This document shows, piece after piece, positions 49,017-56,836 of a stretch of 64,000 nt of DNA. Position 1 is the stretch's first letter; every line of letters starts with the position of its first letter. A model generated the notes under the pieces. It saw only the letters and a list, made by a program, of their open reading frames with translations. It did no database searches and was not told where the DNA came from. Position numbers and translations under genes: made by a program. Where the stretch lies: assembly GCF_014203155.1 (NCBI RefSeq), contig NZ_JACHIK010000012.1:62001-126000 (forward strand), given 5' to 3'. This DNA is from Shinella fusca. Its GTDB lineage: Bacteria > Pseudomonadota > Alphaproteobacteria > Rhizobiales > Rhizobiaceae.

Positions 49017-49841
49017 TCAAGGATGCATGCGCTGCGTCAGGAAAGCCAGCAATGCCGCCGCCACGCGGGCGGGCGATTCCCAGTGCGGATTGTGGCTGTG
49101 GACGGCAAGGATTTCCGTCGTCGCTCGCGGAAAGGCCGCATGCAGGATCGCCCGGTGCGGCGCGTCGAACAGCGCGTCCTCGTCGCCCGCCAGCAGCAGG
49201 ACCGGCGCGCGAATCCCGCTTGCGGCGCGGCGCAGGTCCGTGGCCTCGAGCACGGCATAGAGCGCCTGCCAGACGGCTGCCGGCATGTCCGCCGCCTCCC
49301 GCGCGATCCAGCGGATGAAATCCGCATCCACCGGCAGCGCGCAGCGATGCCACTCGCGCAGGAACCGGCTTTCCGGCTCGATGGGATCGGCAAGCGCGCG
49401 GATCTCCGCGCCGAGCGCAGTGTCCGCTAGAAGGTCCGGCCGCAGGCTGCCGCAAATGCTGGCGAGCGCCGTGACGCGCCCGCCATGCCGCGCGGCGAGC
49501 GCGAAGGCCGTTATCGCCCCCATCGAATGGCCGGCGACGGCGAACCGCGCGACGTCAAGGGCATCCGCCAGCCGGACGATGTCGTCGGCGAAGGCCTCCA
49601 CCGCCGGCAAAGGCATGGCCGGCGAAAGGCCATGCCCCGGCAGGTCCGGCATCACCAGCCGAAGCCCGGCAAGGTGCGGCTCGATCAGCGACCAGCTCCG
49701 GCTGCTGTCTGTATAACCGTGCAGCAGGAAGAGCGGCATCCCGTCACCGCCGCTATCGACATAGGCAAGGCGGCGTCCGTCAGCCATCGCCACGAAGCGC
49801 TTGCGGGCGTTCCAGCCGGCCTGATCGGCGGCTGCGATCAC
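49017..49841 (-). CDS. Alpha/beta hydrolase
   Basis: A 274-residue alpha/beta hydrolase with the oxyanion HGYTDSSRSW, the nucleophile elbow AGHSMGA (Ser), an aspartate in LAGDEDALFD and a late histidine (HSHNPHW). The start is GTG at 49841, which overlaps the stop of the choX-like gene by 4 bp (GTGA), so it is translationally coupled. A role with choline or betaine esters is suggested by context only. Confidence 0.82.
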   Translation of the reverse strand: MIAAADQAGWNARKRFVAMADGRRLAYVDSGGDGMPLFLLHGYTDSSRSWSLIEPHLAGLRLVMPDLPGHGLSPAMPLPAVEAFADDIVRLADALDVARFAVAGHSMGAITAFALAARHGGRVTALASICGSLRPDLLADTALGAEIRALADPIEPESRFLREWHRCALPVDADFIRWIAREAADMPAAVWQALYAVLEATDLRRAASGIRAPVLLLAGDEDALFDAPHRAILHAAFPRATTEILAVHSHNPHWESPARVAAALLAFLTQRMHP

Positions 49842-50767
49842 AGGCCGAGCGCCTGGCGGACGGCCGCAAGACCCGGCTCGCCATCCACGGTGGTGACCCC
49901 GGCCAGCCAGGCATCGAGCCGCTTCGGATCCTCGCCGATCGCCTTGCGGCCGGCTTCTTCCGGCGCAAGGCCGTCGTTCATCAGGTAGCCCATGCCGCGA
50001 TTCTCGAAGTCGATGTCGAAGGTGAGGTTCTTCAGGAGCTGCCCGACATTCGGGCATTCCTCCATGTAGCCCTTGCGAACCTGCGTGGAGACCGTCGCGG
50101 CGCCGAAATCGGGCCCGTAGAACTTGTCGCCGCCCGTCAGGTAGCGGATGTCGAAGGCGGTGTTCATCGGATGCGGCGCCCAACCCTGGAAGACGAAGAA
50201 CGCCTTCATGTCGATATGGCGCGCCAGCTCCGCCAGCATGCCCTGCTCGCTGGATTCGACCACTTCCCAGCCATCGAGGCCGAGGGCCGGATCGGCGATA
50301 GCATCCAGCATGAGCTGGTTCGAGCCCGGCTCGATGCCGTACATCTTCTTCTCGAACTTGTCGGCCTGGGTCTTGAGGTCGGCAAAGTCCTTGACGCCGG
50401 CCTCCCAGACATAGGCGGGCACCGCGAACGTGTATTTCGCCCCGGTGAGGTTCCTGCCGACGGTCTCGACGGAACCGTCCTTCTCGTAAGGGGCGAAATA
50501 GGTCTTCATCGCCGGATCCCAGTAGCCGAGGAACACGTCGAGATCCTTGTTCTTCAGGCTGAGATAGATGACGTCGATGCCGAGCAGGTCGCTCTGCGTC
50601 TCGTAGCCGAGGCCATGCAGCAGCGCCTGCGCGACGCCGGTCGTGAAGGCGAGATCGTTCCAGCCCGGCTCGGCGAGCCGGACCTTCCGGCAGCTTTCCT
50701 GTTCCGCCGCTCCGGCGGTTCCGATCATCAGCATGCATGCGGCAGCGCAGGTGATGGCGCGTTTCAT
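49838..50767 (-). CDS. Choline/glycine betaine ABC transporter substrate-binding protein (ChoX-like)
   Basis: A 309-residue periplasmic binding protein with a signal peptide (MKRAITCAAACMLMIGTAGAAE). Candidate tryptophan and tyrosine residues of a cation-binding aromatic box lie in LAEPGWNDLAF, FLGYWDPAM and FQGWAPHPM. It resembles ChoX of rhizobia. No choW or choV (permease, ATPase) gene follows; instead an alpha/beta hydrolase is coupled to it. A BetI-type operator lies about 40 bp upstream of the start at 50767. Confidence 0.82.
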   Translation of the reverse strand: MKRAITCAAACMLMIGTAGAAEQESCRKVRLAEPGWNDLAFTTGVAQALLHGLGYETQSDLLGIDVIYLSLKNKDLDVFLGYWDPAMKTYFAPYEKDGSVETVGRNLTGAKYTFAVPAYVWEAGVKDFADLKTQADKFEKKMYGIEPGSNQLMLDAIADPALGLDGWEVVESSEQGMLAELARHIDMKAFFVFQGWAPHPMNTAFDIRYLTGGDKFYGPDFGAATVSTQVRKGYMEECPNVGQLLKNLTFDIDFENRGMGYLMNDGLAPEEAGRKAIGEDPKRLDAWLAGVTTVDGEPGLAAVRQALGL

Positions 50768-50806
50768 CGACGTTCCCCTTTTTGAACATTGTCCGATCAG
50801 ATCGAA

Positions 50807-50826
50807 GATTGACCGATGGGTCAATC
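50807..50826. promoter_or_regulatory. BetI-type operator
   Basis: GATTGACC (50807-50814) and GGTCAATC (50819-50826) are perfect 8-bp inverted arms around GATG, in the gap between the choX-like gene and betI. A degenerate copy (ATTGTCCGAT, 50789-50798) lies to the left. Confidence 0.75.
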
Positions 50827-50880
50827 CTTGAACTTTGCGGAAAAAATGTCAATGTCCACCCGATAGAATGCGGGAATCAC

Positions 50881-51477
50881 ATGGCGGGAAAGCTCACCAG
50901 GCTGGTCGATATCAGGCGTCGGGAACTGCGGCAGGCGGCCTTCGAGGTGCTGCAGCGCGAGGGCATGGCCGGCGCGACGCTGGAAAAGGTCGCCATCCAG
51001 GCCGGCGCCTCCAAGGGCATCGTGCTGCATTATTTCCGTAACAAGCAGGAGCTTTTCGAGCAGGCGATGCGCGAGGCGAACGCCAATCTGCGCGATGCCG
51101 TCGCCGAGCGCCTGCGGCAGGCGAAGACACCGCGCGAACGGCTGGCCGCCATCATCGAGGGGAATTTCGACGACCGCTTCTACCAGCCGTCGATCGCCCA
51201 TGCATGGCTGTCCCTGTGTGCCGAAGTGCCCCGGGAGCCGCAGCTTGCCCGCATACAGGCAGTCATCCACGCCCGCATGCACTCCAACCTGCTGTCGGCG
51301 CTGAGGCCGATCCTGCCCGCCGAGGAAGCGCGGCAGACGGCGCATCTCATCAGCGCGCTCATCGACGGGCTCTGGCTGCGCCTCGGCCTGCATTCCGGCG
51401 GCATCCTGCGCGATGAGGCCCTTGCCCTCATGCGCGACTTCATCGAGCGCAGGCTGCCCGCCGGGCAGGCAGCCTGA
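50881..51477 (+). CDS. betI: TetR family regulator BetI
   Basis: A 198-residue TetR protein close to BetI: it starts MAGKLTRLVDIRRRELRQAAF and has the HTH ATLEKVAIQAGASKGIVLHYF. BetI represses choline-to-betaine genes and is relieved by choline. It is divergent from the choX-like gene and a long palindrome sits between them. The betaine synthesis genes betA and betB are not in the window. The start at 50881 is supported by the conserved N-terminus. Confidence 0.88.
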   Translation: MAGKLTRLVDIRRRELRQAAFEVLQREGMAGATLEKVAIQAGASKGIVLHYFRNKQELFEQAMREANANLRDAVAERLRQAKTPRERLAAIIEGNFDDRFYQPSIAHAWLSLCAEVPREPQLARIQAVIHARMHSNLLSALRPILPAEEARQTAHLISALIDGLWLRLGLHSGGILRDEALALMRDFIERRLPAGQAA

Positions 51478-51485
51478 GGATAGCG

Positions 51486-51812
51486 CTAGGTATCCGCCGC
51501 GGCGTCCAGCACGGAGCCGATCAATCCGGGAAAGCGCGCCTCCAGGTCATCGTAGCGCAGGCTGAGGCGCCGGCCGCGCCCCAGCGGCTCGTTCCGGATG
51601 ATGCCGGCCTCGCGCAGCACCTTCATCAGGTGCGACTTGGTCGATTTCGGCATGGAGGGGTCGGAGAGATGGCATTGCGCCATCTCCAGGGGACCGTCGA
51701 CGAGCTGGCGAACGATGGCAAGGCGTTCCGGATCGCTCAGCGCGAACAGCACGTCGGTGAGCCGCAGGTCGTCTCGGGCAGGATGGGCAAGCTCGGTATT
51801 GTCATGGGCCAT
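51486..51812 (-). CDS. ArsR family winged-helix regulator
   Basis: A 108-residue ArsR-type protein with a winged helix (LFALSDPERLAIVRQLVDGPLEM, KSTKSHLMKVLREAGII). The ArsR metal-binding ELCVC motif is absent, so a non-metal signal is likely. It is divergent from an MFS gene, and two long palindromes lie between them, one overlapping its own start codon, which argues for autoregulation and control of the MFS gene. Confidence 0.87.
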   Translation of the reverse strand: MAHDNTELAHPARDDLRLTDVLFALSDPERLAIVRQLVDGPLEMAQCHLSDPSMPKSTKSHLMKVLREAGIIRNEPLGRGRRLSLRYDDLEARFPGLIGSVLDAAADT

Positions 51813-51833
51813 GGTTCGAATTTAGTTGAACCA
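51812..51833. promoter_or_regulatory. ArsR operator A
   Basis: TGGTTCGA and TTGAACCA arms (one mismatch) around a 6-bp AT-rich centre overlap the arsR start codon. Confidence 0.7.
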
Positions 51834-51855
51834 TCACCGGAATGATAGTAGGAAA

Positions 51856-51877
51856 TGGTTCGAAATTAATCGAACCA
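51856..51877. promoter_or_regulatory. ArsR operator B
   Basis: TGGTTCGA and TCGAACCA are perfect 8-bp arms around AATTAA, centred 44 bp (about four helical turns) from operator A and 10 bp before the MFS start codon. Confidence 0.75.
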
Positions 51878-51887
51878 TAGGTGCCGC

Positions 51888-53084
51888 GTGACCCATACGA
51901 CCCTATCCATGCCGCTTCGCGGTGCCGCGGGTTTCCGCATCGCGCTTGCGGGAATGGCGGTGATGATGGCCGGCGCCAGCGCGCCCTCGCCCTTCTATCC
52001 CGTGCTGCAGCAGGAGATCGGCTTTTCCGCCGCGACCCTGACCGGCATCTTTGCGGTCTACACCGTCGCCCTCCTGGCATCGCTGCTGGTCACGGGATCG
52101 CTGTCCGACCATGTCGGCCGCCGGCCGGTGATATCGGCGGGCTTTGCCCTGATGGCGCTGAGCCTCCTGTTGTTCTGGCAGGCGGGCGACGTCGCCGGAT
52201 TGATGGCGGCGCGCATGCTGCAGGGCATCGCGGCCGGCCTGCTGCTCTCGGCGCTCTCCGCCGCCGTCGTCGATCTCGAACCGCGGGACAGGCCGGGGAG
52301 CGCCTCGATCTGGAACTCGGTCATTCCGCTCGGCGGCCTTGCCGTCGGCGCCCTCGTAGCGGGAGTATTGATGGATGCGACCGACATGGCGGAGGCCGAC
52401 GTCTTCGGCGCGCTGGTCGCCGCCTATGCGCTCTTTGCCGGCGTCATCTGGTCCATTCCCGAGACCGCGCCGCGGCATGAAGGCGTCTGGGCCTCGCTGC
52501 GCCCGCGGATCGGGGTGCCGGCCACGGCAGCCAGGGCGTTCTGGCGCAGCTCCCCGGCCGTCATCGCCGGATGGGCCACGGGCGGGCTCTATCTCTCGCT
52601 CGGCGCACCGATCGTCCGGCACGTCTTCGGCGCCGAGGACCATGCGACGCAGGCGGCCGTGATCGTGCTGCTCTGCGCCGCAGGGGCCATCGCCTGCTAC
52701 GTGGCGCGCGGCCATTCCTCCCGGCGCGTGACCCTTTATGGCACCGTCGCGCTGTCGATCGGCACAAGCCTCACGCTTGCCGCCATCGCCTGGCAATCCC
52801 TGCCCGCCTACCTGATGGCACTCACCATCGCCGGAACGGGTTTCGGCACCTGCTTCTACGGCGTGATGCGCTCCGTCGTCCCGGCCGTGCGCCCCGAGGA
52901 ACGCGGCGAGCTCTTCGCCGCCCTCTTCACGCTGAGCTATCTCGCCTTCGGCCTGCCGACCCTGATGGCCGGCATCGCGGTCGGCTTCTTCGGCCTGACG
53001 GCGACGACCCTCGGCTACGGCGCGCTGATCGTGTTCTTCTCGGCGCTTGCGGGCTTCCTGCGAAAGTTCAAGACCCGGGATTGA
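51888..53084 (+). CDS. MFS transporter, drug-efflux type
   Basis: A 398-residue, twelve-helix MFS protein with the loop 2-3 motif GSLSDHVGRRPV typical of drug:H+ antiporters. The GTG at 51888 has a suitably spaced AGG and lies directly after operator B; an ATG at 51909 is the alternative. It is controlled, by position, by the divergent ArsR protein. The substrate is unknown. Confidence 0.85.
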   Translation: MTHTTLSMPLRGAAGFRIALAGMAVMMAGASAPSPFYPVLQQEIGFSAATLTGIFAVYTVALLASLLVTGSLSDHVGRRPVISAGFALMALSLLLFWQAGDVAGLMAARMLQGIAAGLLLSALSAAVVDLEPRDRPGSASIWNSVIPLGGLAVGALVAGVLMDATDMAEADVFGALVAAYALFAGVIWSIPETAPRHEGVWASLRPRIGVPATAARAFWRSSPAVIAGWATGGLYLSLGAPIVRHVFGAEDHATQAAVIVLLCAAGAIACYVARGHSSRRVTLYGTVALSIGTSLTLAAIAWQSLPAYLMALTIAGTGFGTCFYGVMRSVVPAVRPEERGELFAALFTLSYLAFGLPTLMAGIAVGFFGLTATTLGYGALIVFFSALAGFLRKFKTRD

Positions 53085-53100
53085 GCTTTTCCCGCTGGCC

Positions 53101-53496
53101 TCAATCCTGCTGCCGAAGGCGCGCATGCAAGGTCTGGCGTATCCGGGCCCGGTTGACGGCGATCTCCTCCGGCGCGGGCGCCCAGTCCCCGTGCCACTCG
53201 GAAGGGATATCGGCGAGAAGCCCCGCGGGGTCGGTGAACTTCGGCGCGTAGCCGCGCGCCAGCATCTCGTCGATCAACTGCTGCTGGCGTTTCACGAGAT
53301 ATCCGAGCCGGGGATAGAAAAACCGGACATGCCCCGGCCCCAGGCGATAGTTCAGCGGGTTGCGGGGATCGTCGGGCCTTTCCCCGCGCCCGATCGCCGC
53401 GCGGACCAGGCCGAACACCCGGGGAAGCTCGCGATACTCGGCAATCAGGTGCGGCGTCGTGAGTTCCGCCGGCGGCACGCAGTTTATACGGGTCAT
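53101..53496 (-). CDS. Pyrimidine dimer DNA glycosylase (T4 DenV/endonuclease V family)
   Basis: A 131-residue protein that matches phage T4 endonuclease V along its length: it starts MTRIN, has AEYRELPRVFG at residues 19-29 and GPGHVRFFYPRLGYLVKRQ in the middle. The catalytic N-terminal threonine (T2, after Met removal), R22, E23 and R26 are all present. The family cuts DNA at cyclobutane pyrimidine dimers. It stands alone, convergent with the MFS gene (16 bp apart). It differs from T4 by a shorter C-terminus lacking the WYKYYGKA tail. Acquisition from a phage or virus is plausible. Confidence 0.88.
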   Translation of the reverse strand: MTRINCVPPAELTTPHLIAEYRELPRVFGLVRAAIGRGERPDDPRNPLNYRLGPGHVRFFYPRLGYLVKRQQQLIDEMLARGYAPKFTDPAGLLADIPSEWHGDWAPAPEEIAVNRARIRQTLHARLRQQD

Positions 53497-53800
53497 CCTG
53501 TCGTCACCTGTTTTCTTCGGCCAAAGCGGGCCGCATTATCCGCCTACGCCGCGGCCTCGAGAAAATCCAGGGCGGCGATACGGGCATCGTGATCGGCGCG
53601 GCCCCACGACCAACTCCGCAGTCACGTCAGCGATTTCGTCTCCTAAATCCAATCCATCAATTCCCGGGACTGAACACCAGGTGGAAACCGGCGTGCCTCG
53701 GCCACGAGCACCGCAAGGCCTGCCGGCCGCGCCCTGCATTCTCGACTTGTAACGGGTCGCCTCGCCCGCTATCGCTATGATCTTCCAAGGTCGCCCTCCG

Positions 53801-54343
53801 ATGCCCCAGATTCTCGATCCCACCCAGCTTCCCGGCGCACTCCTCTATGCCGGCATCTTCGTCCTGCTCGGCCTGTGCCTGTCATGGCTGGTGCGGCGCG
53901 TGGTGGCCGAAGCCCTGCGGCACGACAAGTCGGAGCATATCGACCAGATCACCCTCTCCTTCCTCAGCCACCTCGGCATCCTCGTCATCTGGGTGCTGCT
54001 CGCCACGTTCTATGCGCATCTCGTTCCCGCCCTGAACCGGCTCGGCACGGCGCTTCTGGCCGGCGTCAGCCTCATGTCCGTCATTCTCGGCTTTGCGGCG
54101 CAGACCACGCTCGGCAATCTCGTCGCCGGCATCAGCCTGATCCTCTACAAGCCCTTCCGCCGCGGCGACCGCCTGCAGATCCAGGCGCCGACCGGGCTCG
54201 AGACCGGCGCGGTCGAGGATATTTCCCTTGGCTATACGGTGCTGCGGACCGACGACGACAGGCGCGTGATCATCGCCAACACGACCATGGCGCAGCAGAC
54301 CATGATCAAGCTCGCCCCCACTTCCGGGACAACCGAGCCCTGA
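53801..54343 (+). CDS. Small MscS family channel-like protein
   Basis: A 180-residue protein with three N-terminal hydrophobic helices and the MscS pore and beta-domain core (LMSVILGFAAQTTLGNLVAGISLILYKPFRRGDRLQ, then ISLGYTVLRTDDDRRVIIANTTM). It is far shorter than E. coli MscS (286 aa), ending soon after the beta domain. An ATG at 53777 is in frame but lacks a ribosome site. Such short forms are probably ion channels of osmotic relief; this is a family inference. Confidence 0.82.
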   Translation: MPQILDPTQLPGALLYAGIFVLLGLCLSWLVRRVVAEALRHDKSEHIDQITLSFLSHLGILVIWVLLATFYAHLVPALNRLGTALLAGVSLMSVILGFAAQTTLGNLVAGISLILYKPFRRGDRLQIQAPTGLETGAVEDISLGYTVLRTDDDRRVIIANTTMAQQTMIKLAPTSGTTEP

Positions 54344-54467
54344 CGGCCGTTCCGTTCGAACGACGATTTGCCGCCGGCAAGCGAGTCACGCCACTGTCAC
54401 GGTAGCGAACTTGGAAGACGCAACCGGAAGGGTTACCATCCGGCATTCAACGATTTCGGGGGATCCA

Positions 54468-54686
54468 GTGTCTCGTCACCACGAAACGAAGATTGCAGTC
54501 GTTCAGAATCTTGCGATGAAGAATTCGGTCGCTCAGACCCCTGTGAATTTGAAGGCGATCCGGACCGCATTGATTGTCGGCGGCTACACCGAGATCGAAA
54601 TCCTGACCGCGGTCCGTAGCCTGGCGCGCGAAAGAATTCTCAGGCTTTTACCCGACCAGCAACTCGCCAGGATCTCGCGAAACTGA
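54468..54686 (+). CDS. Small protein, unknown
   Basis: A 72-residue protein starting with GTG at 54468, a few bases after a GGGGGATC Shine-Dalgarno. It contains a helical, hydrophobic-patterned C-terminal half (LKAIRTALIVGGYTEIEILTAVRSL) that could be DNA-binding or dimerising; no family was recognised. An ATG start at 54411 is also in frame. Its stop overlaps the start of the next small gene (TGATG). Confidence 0.5.
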   Translation: MSRHHETKIAVVQNLAMKNSVAQTPVNLKAIRTALIVGGYTEIEILTAVRSLARERILRLLPDQQLARISRN

Positions 54687-54820
54687 TGGCTTCCGGCGAC
54701 GGCAAATCCCCACCTGAACCTCCATGTGAACCGGAGACTGAATCCGGTATCGGCCTTTTTCAGATAGGCATCGTCGTTGCCCTGCTCTGCGGTTCGTTCG
54801 CAGTGTTCTTCGCGCTATAG
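54686..54820 (+). CDS. Small single-span membrane peptide, 44 aa, unknown
   Basis: An ATG at 54686, sharing one base with the preceding TGA, opens a 44-codon frame with a Pro/Glu-rich N-terminus and one hydrophobic helix (IGLFQIGIVVALLCGSFAVFFAL without charge) at the C-terminus. Translational coupling with the upstream small gene suggests a pair. It is too short for routine annotation. Confidence 0.5.
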   Translation: MASGDGKSPPEPPCEPETESGIGLFQIGIVVALLCGSFAVFFAL

Positions 54821-54945
54821 GCGGCGCAAGCCCTGTTTCCTGCGTCAACGTCCGTGCGGCATGGATCATGTGTCCCGCCGCCCGTCGCATTCCCTGCGCC
54901 GATGCCGTACCATTCCCGAAATTCCGGGGAGAGGTGAGGCCGAAA

Positions 54946-55389
54946 ATGCATGCACTGCGTCGTATCCTTGACGATATCCGGGCGCTCGTCCGCGCCAGCA
55001 GCATGCCGCATTCACATCTGCGCGACAGGCTGGGCGCAGCCCTGACGCTGACCTTCGTCGTCGATATCGTCGCGAGCGGGCTTCTCCTGCTTCTGGAAAG
55101 GAGCCATCCGCAGACGGATATCCATACCTTCTGGGATGCGCTGTTCTTCACGACCTCGCAATTGACGACGCTCTCCTCCGCCATGGCGAACCCCGTCACC
55201 ATGGGCGGAAAGGTGCTGTGTCTCCTGATCGACATCTATGCGATCACCGTCGTCGCCACGGTCGCCGGCATGTTCGGCGCCTTCTTCTCCCATCGCAGCA
55301 TCGATATCGCGCGGGCCAGCCAGCAAGCTGTCCCGGTCGAACCTATACGCAGCCAGGCCGATGCCGAACAGCACGCGGCGGAGCCGTAG
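54946..55389 (+). CDS. Pore-loop membrane protein resembling a two-helix ion channel
   Basis: A 147-residue protein with two main hydrophobic helices flanking a pore-loop-like segment (FWDALFFTTSQLTTLSSAMANPVTMGGK). The placement of DALFFTT and P-T..G-K matches bacterial two-helix potassium channels, but the TVGYGD filter is replaced by TLSSAMAN. The start at 54946 follows GAGGTGAGG. The loss of the filter argues against K+ selectivity, so this may be a non-canonical channel or pseudo-channel. Confidence 0.6.
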   Translation: MHALRRILDDIRALVRASSMPHSHLRDRLGAALTLTFVVDIVASGLLLLLERSHPQTDIHTFWDALFFTTSQLTTLSSAMANPVTMGGKVLCLLIDIYAITVVATVAGMFGAFFSHRSIDIARASQQAVPVEPIRSQADAEQHAAEP

Positions 55390-55437
55390 AGGCGGCCAAG
55401 CACGACGATAAGGCAAATCCCGTCGGCGCGCCGCCCG

Positions 55438-56037
55438 TCAGGCATCGATGGCGCCGATCCGGCGCAGTTCCGCAAGCAGGGGCAGCATCGGCACCCCGGC
55501 CGCGGTGAAGCGGTCGCCCTCGATCGTCTCGACGAGCCGGATTCCCTCTCCATCGACCCGGCAGAGGTTCGCCGTCTTGAGGCCGTCCGGGCCGATCTCC
55601 GCCATGTAGCGGCCAATGAAGCCCGGATCGAGCTTCAGCATGGTGATGCTTGCGACATCGGTCTTGTGCCAGAGGATCTCCCCGTCACGGGCCAGCACGA
55701 CGGCGACATTGATAGTGTGCGTCCTGCCCGAGAGGAGAAGCAGGCGGCGCCGCGCCTCCTCCATGTCAGCCGGCAGGGGAAGGACCGCATCGTCAAGCGA
55801 CCAGACCTGTTCACAGCCGAGGAAAAGCAGGCCGGGGTTCTGCTCGCTCATCTCCGTCGCCTTGGCTTGCGCCACCACGAGGGCGAAATCTTCAGGCGAC
55901 GCGCCTGTCTCTTCGAGCGGCTCTTCCAGCGCCCGGTCGTCGAGGTCGGCGGCCATCACCTCGACCGCGATACCCGCATTGCCGAGCAGCCGCAGCGCGG
56001 AGGAATTTTCCGATGCGAGGAAAAGGGACGTCTTCAT
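55438..56037 (-). CDS. Maf/Ham1-like nucleotide pyrophosphatase paralogue
   Basis: A 199-residue protein with the Maf architecture: LASENSSALRLLGNAG at the N-terminus (canonical LASxSPRRxELL), LEETGASPEDFALVVAQAKA, LFLGCEQVW in place of the usual GADQVV, and a C-terminal LLAELRRIG. Maf enzymes hydrolyse non-canonical or canonical NTPs. The changed motifs suggest an altered activity. The start at 56037 (MKTSLFL) is preferred over 56163. Confidence 0.75.
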   Translation of the reverse strand: MKTSLFLASENSSALRLLGNAGIAVEVMAADLDDRALEEPLEETGASPEDFALVVAQAKATEMSEQNPGLLFLGCEQVWSLDDAVLPLPADMEEARRRLLLLSGRTHTINVAVVLARDGEILWHKTDVASITMLKLDPGFIGRYMAEIGPDGLKTANLCRVDGEGIRLVETIEGDRFTAAGVPMLPLLAELRRIGAIDA

Positions 56038-56188
56038 TCCTGCCTCCCGTTCGATGTCGTTGCCGGCCCGCCCTCGCCGGCGGCGATATGGCCGGTCCTG
56101 CCGCTCTCGAACGTGTCGTGGGATCGCCGGGCTGCGGGCAGACGGGAGACAGTTTGCCCGCAAAACACGCCGCAGTCGACCGCCAACG

Positions 56189-56596
56189 CTATCCGAACGT
56201 CAGCGGCACGAGGCGATAGTCTTGCGACGCCGTCGTCTCCGCCAGCATCTGCAAGATGCCGCTCTCGGCCGCTGCACGGATCGCCGGCCAGTTGCGCCGG
56301 CCGGTCGGCAACTCGACCCGCTCCGGCGCAAGATGCGTCAGGAGCAGGCGGACGTCGTGCAGCGAAGCCGCATCCGACGGTACGAAGAGGGACGCGACGT
56401 CGCCGCTATATCCGGACGAACGATCGACGCGGTTGCTTGCGGTGAGGCTGTTGTAGAGGGGCTTTGCCGCATAGTGGCCGCGAACCTGGTCCTGCACGCG
56501 AAGATCATGGAAGTCGCGCCGATGCAGCGGGTAGCGGAAGTAATGGGAGACCTGCTTTATCTTGCGCAGGTCATCGAGGTCGAGTTCGCCGAGCAT
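56189..56596 (-). CDS. Hypothetical protein
   Basis: A 135-residue soluble protein starting MLGELDLDDLRKIKQVSH, with GGAGG six bases upstream. No domain was recognised. The ribosome site and the absence of a better competing frame support it as a gene. It lies alone between the Maf-like gene and the ThDP enzyme. Confidence 0.5.
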   Translation of the reverse strand: MLGELDLDDLRKIKQVSHYFRYPLHRRDFHDLRVQDQVRGHYAAKPLYNSLTASNRVDRSSGYSGDVASLFVPSDAASLHDVRLLLTHLAPERVELPTGRRNWPAIRAAAESGILQMLAETTASQDYRLVPLTFG

Positions 56597-56836
56597 GGCA
56601 GCCTCCGCATCGTACTACTCGAGAAAGATCGTTCATGCCCATATATACAGGATCGATCGGATATCCGCGCGACTGCAAACGAGGGGGCACCTTGAAGCCG
56701 CATGGCGAGAGCCCAGACCCGGCGGTCGAAACCGGCGGTTTGACGGATCATGCCTTCCGGTCCCGGCATATCGCCGGTCCCGGGCGACCGTTCATGGCTT
56801 TATTCTGCCACCGCAACAGAGGCGGGAGAAAGCGAA

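Noticed and set aside
51855-51878. GGTTCGAA resembling a tRNA T-loop
   Set aside because: It is one arm of the ArsR palindrome; no acceptor or anticodon stem surrounds it.
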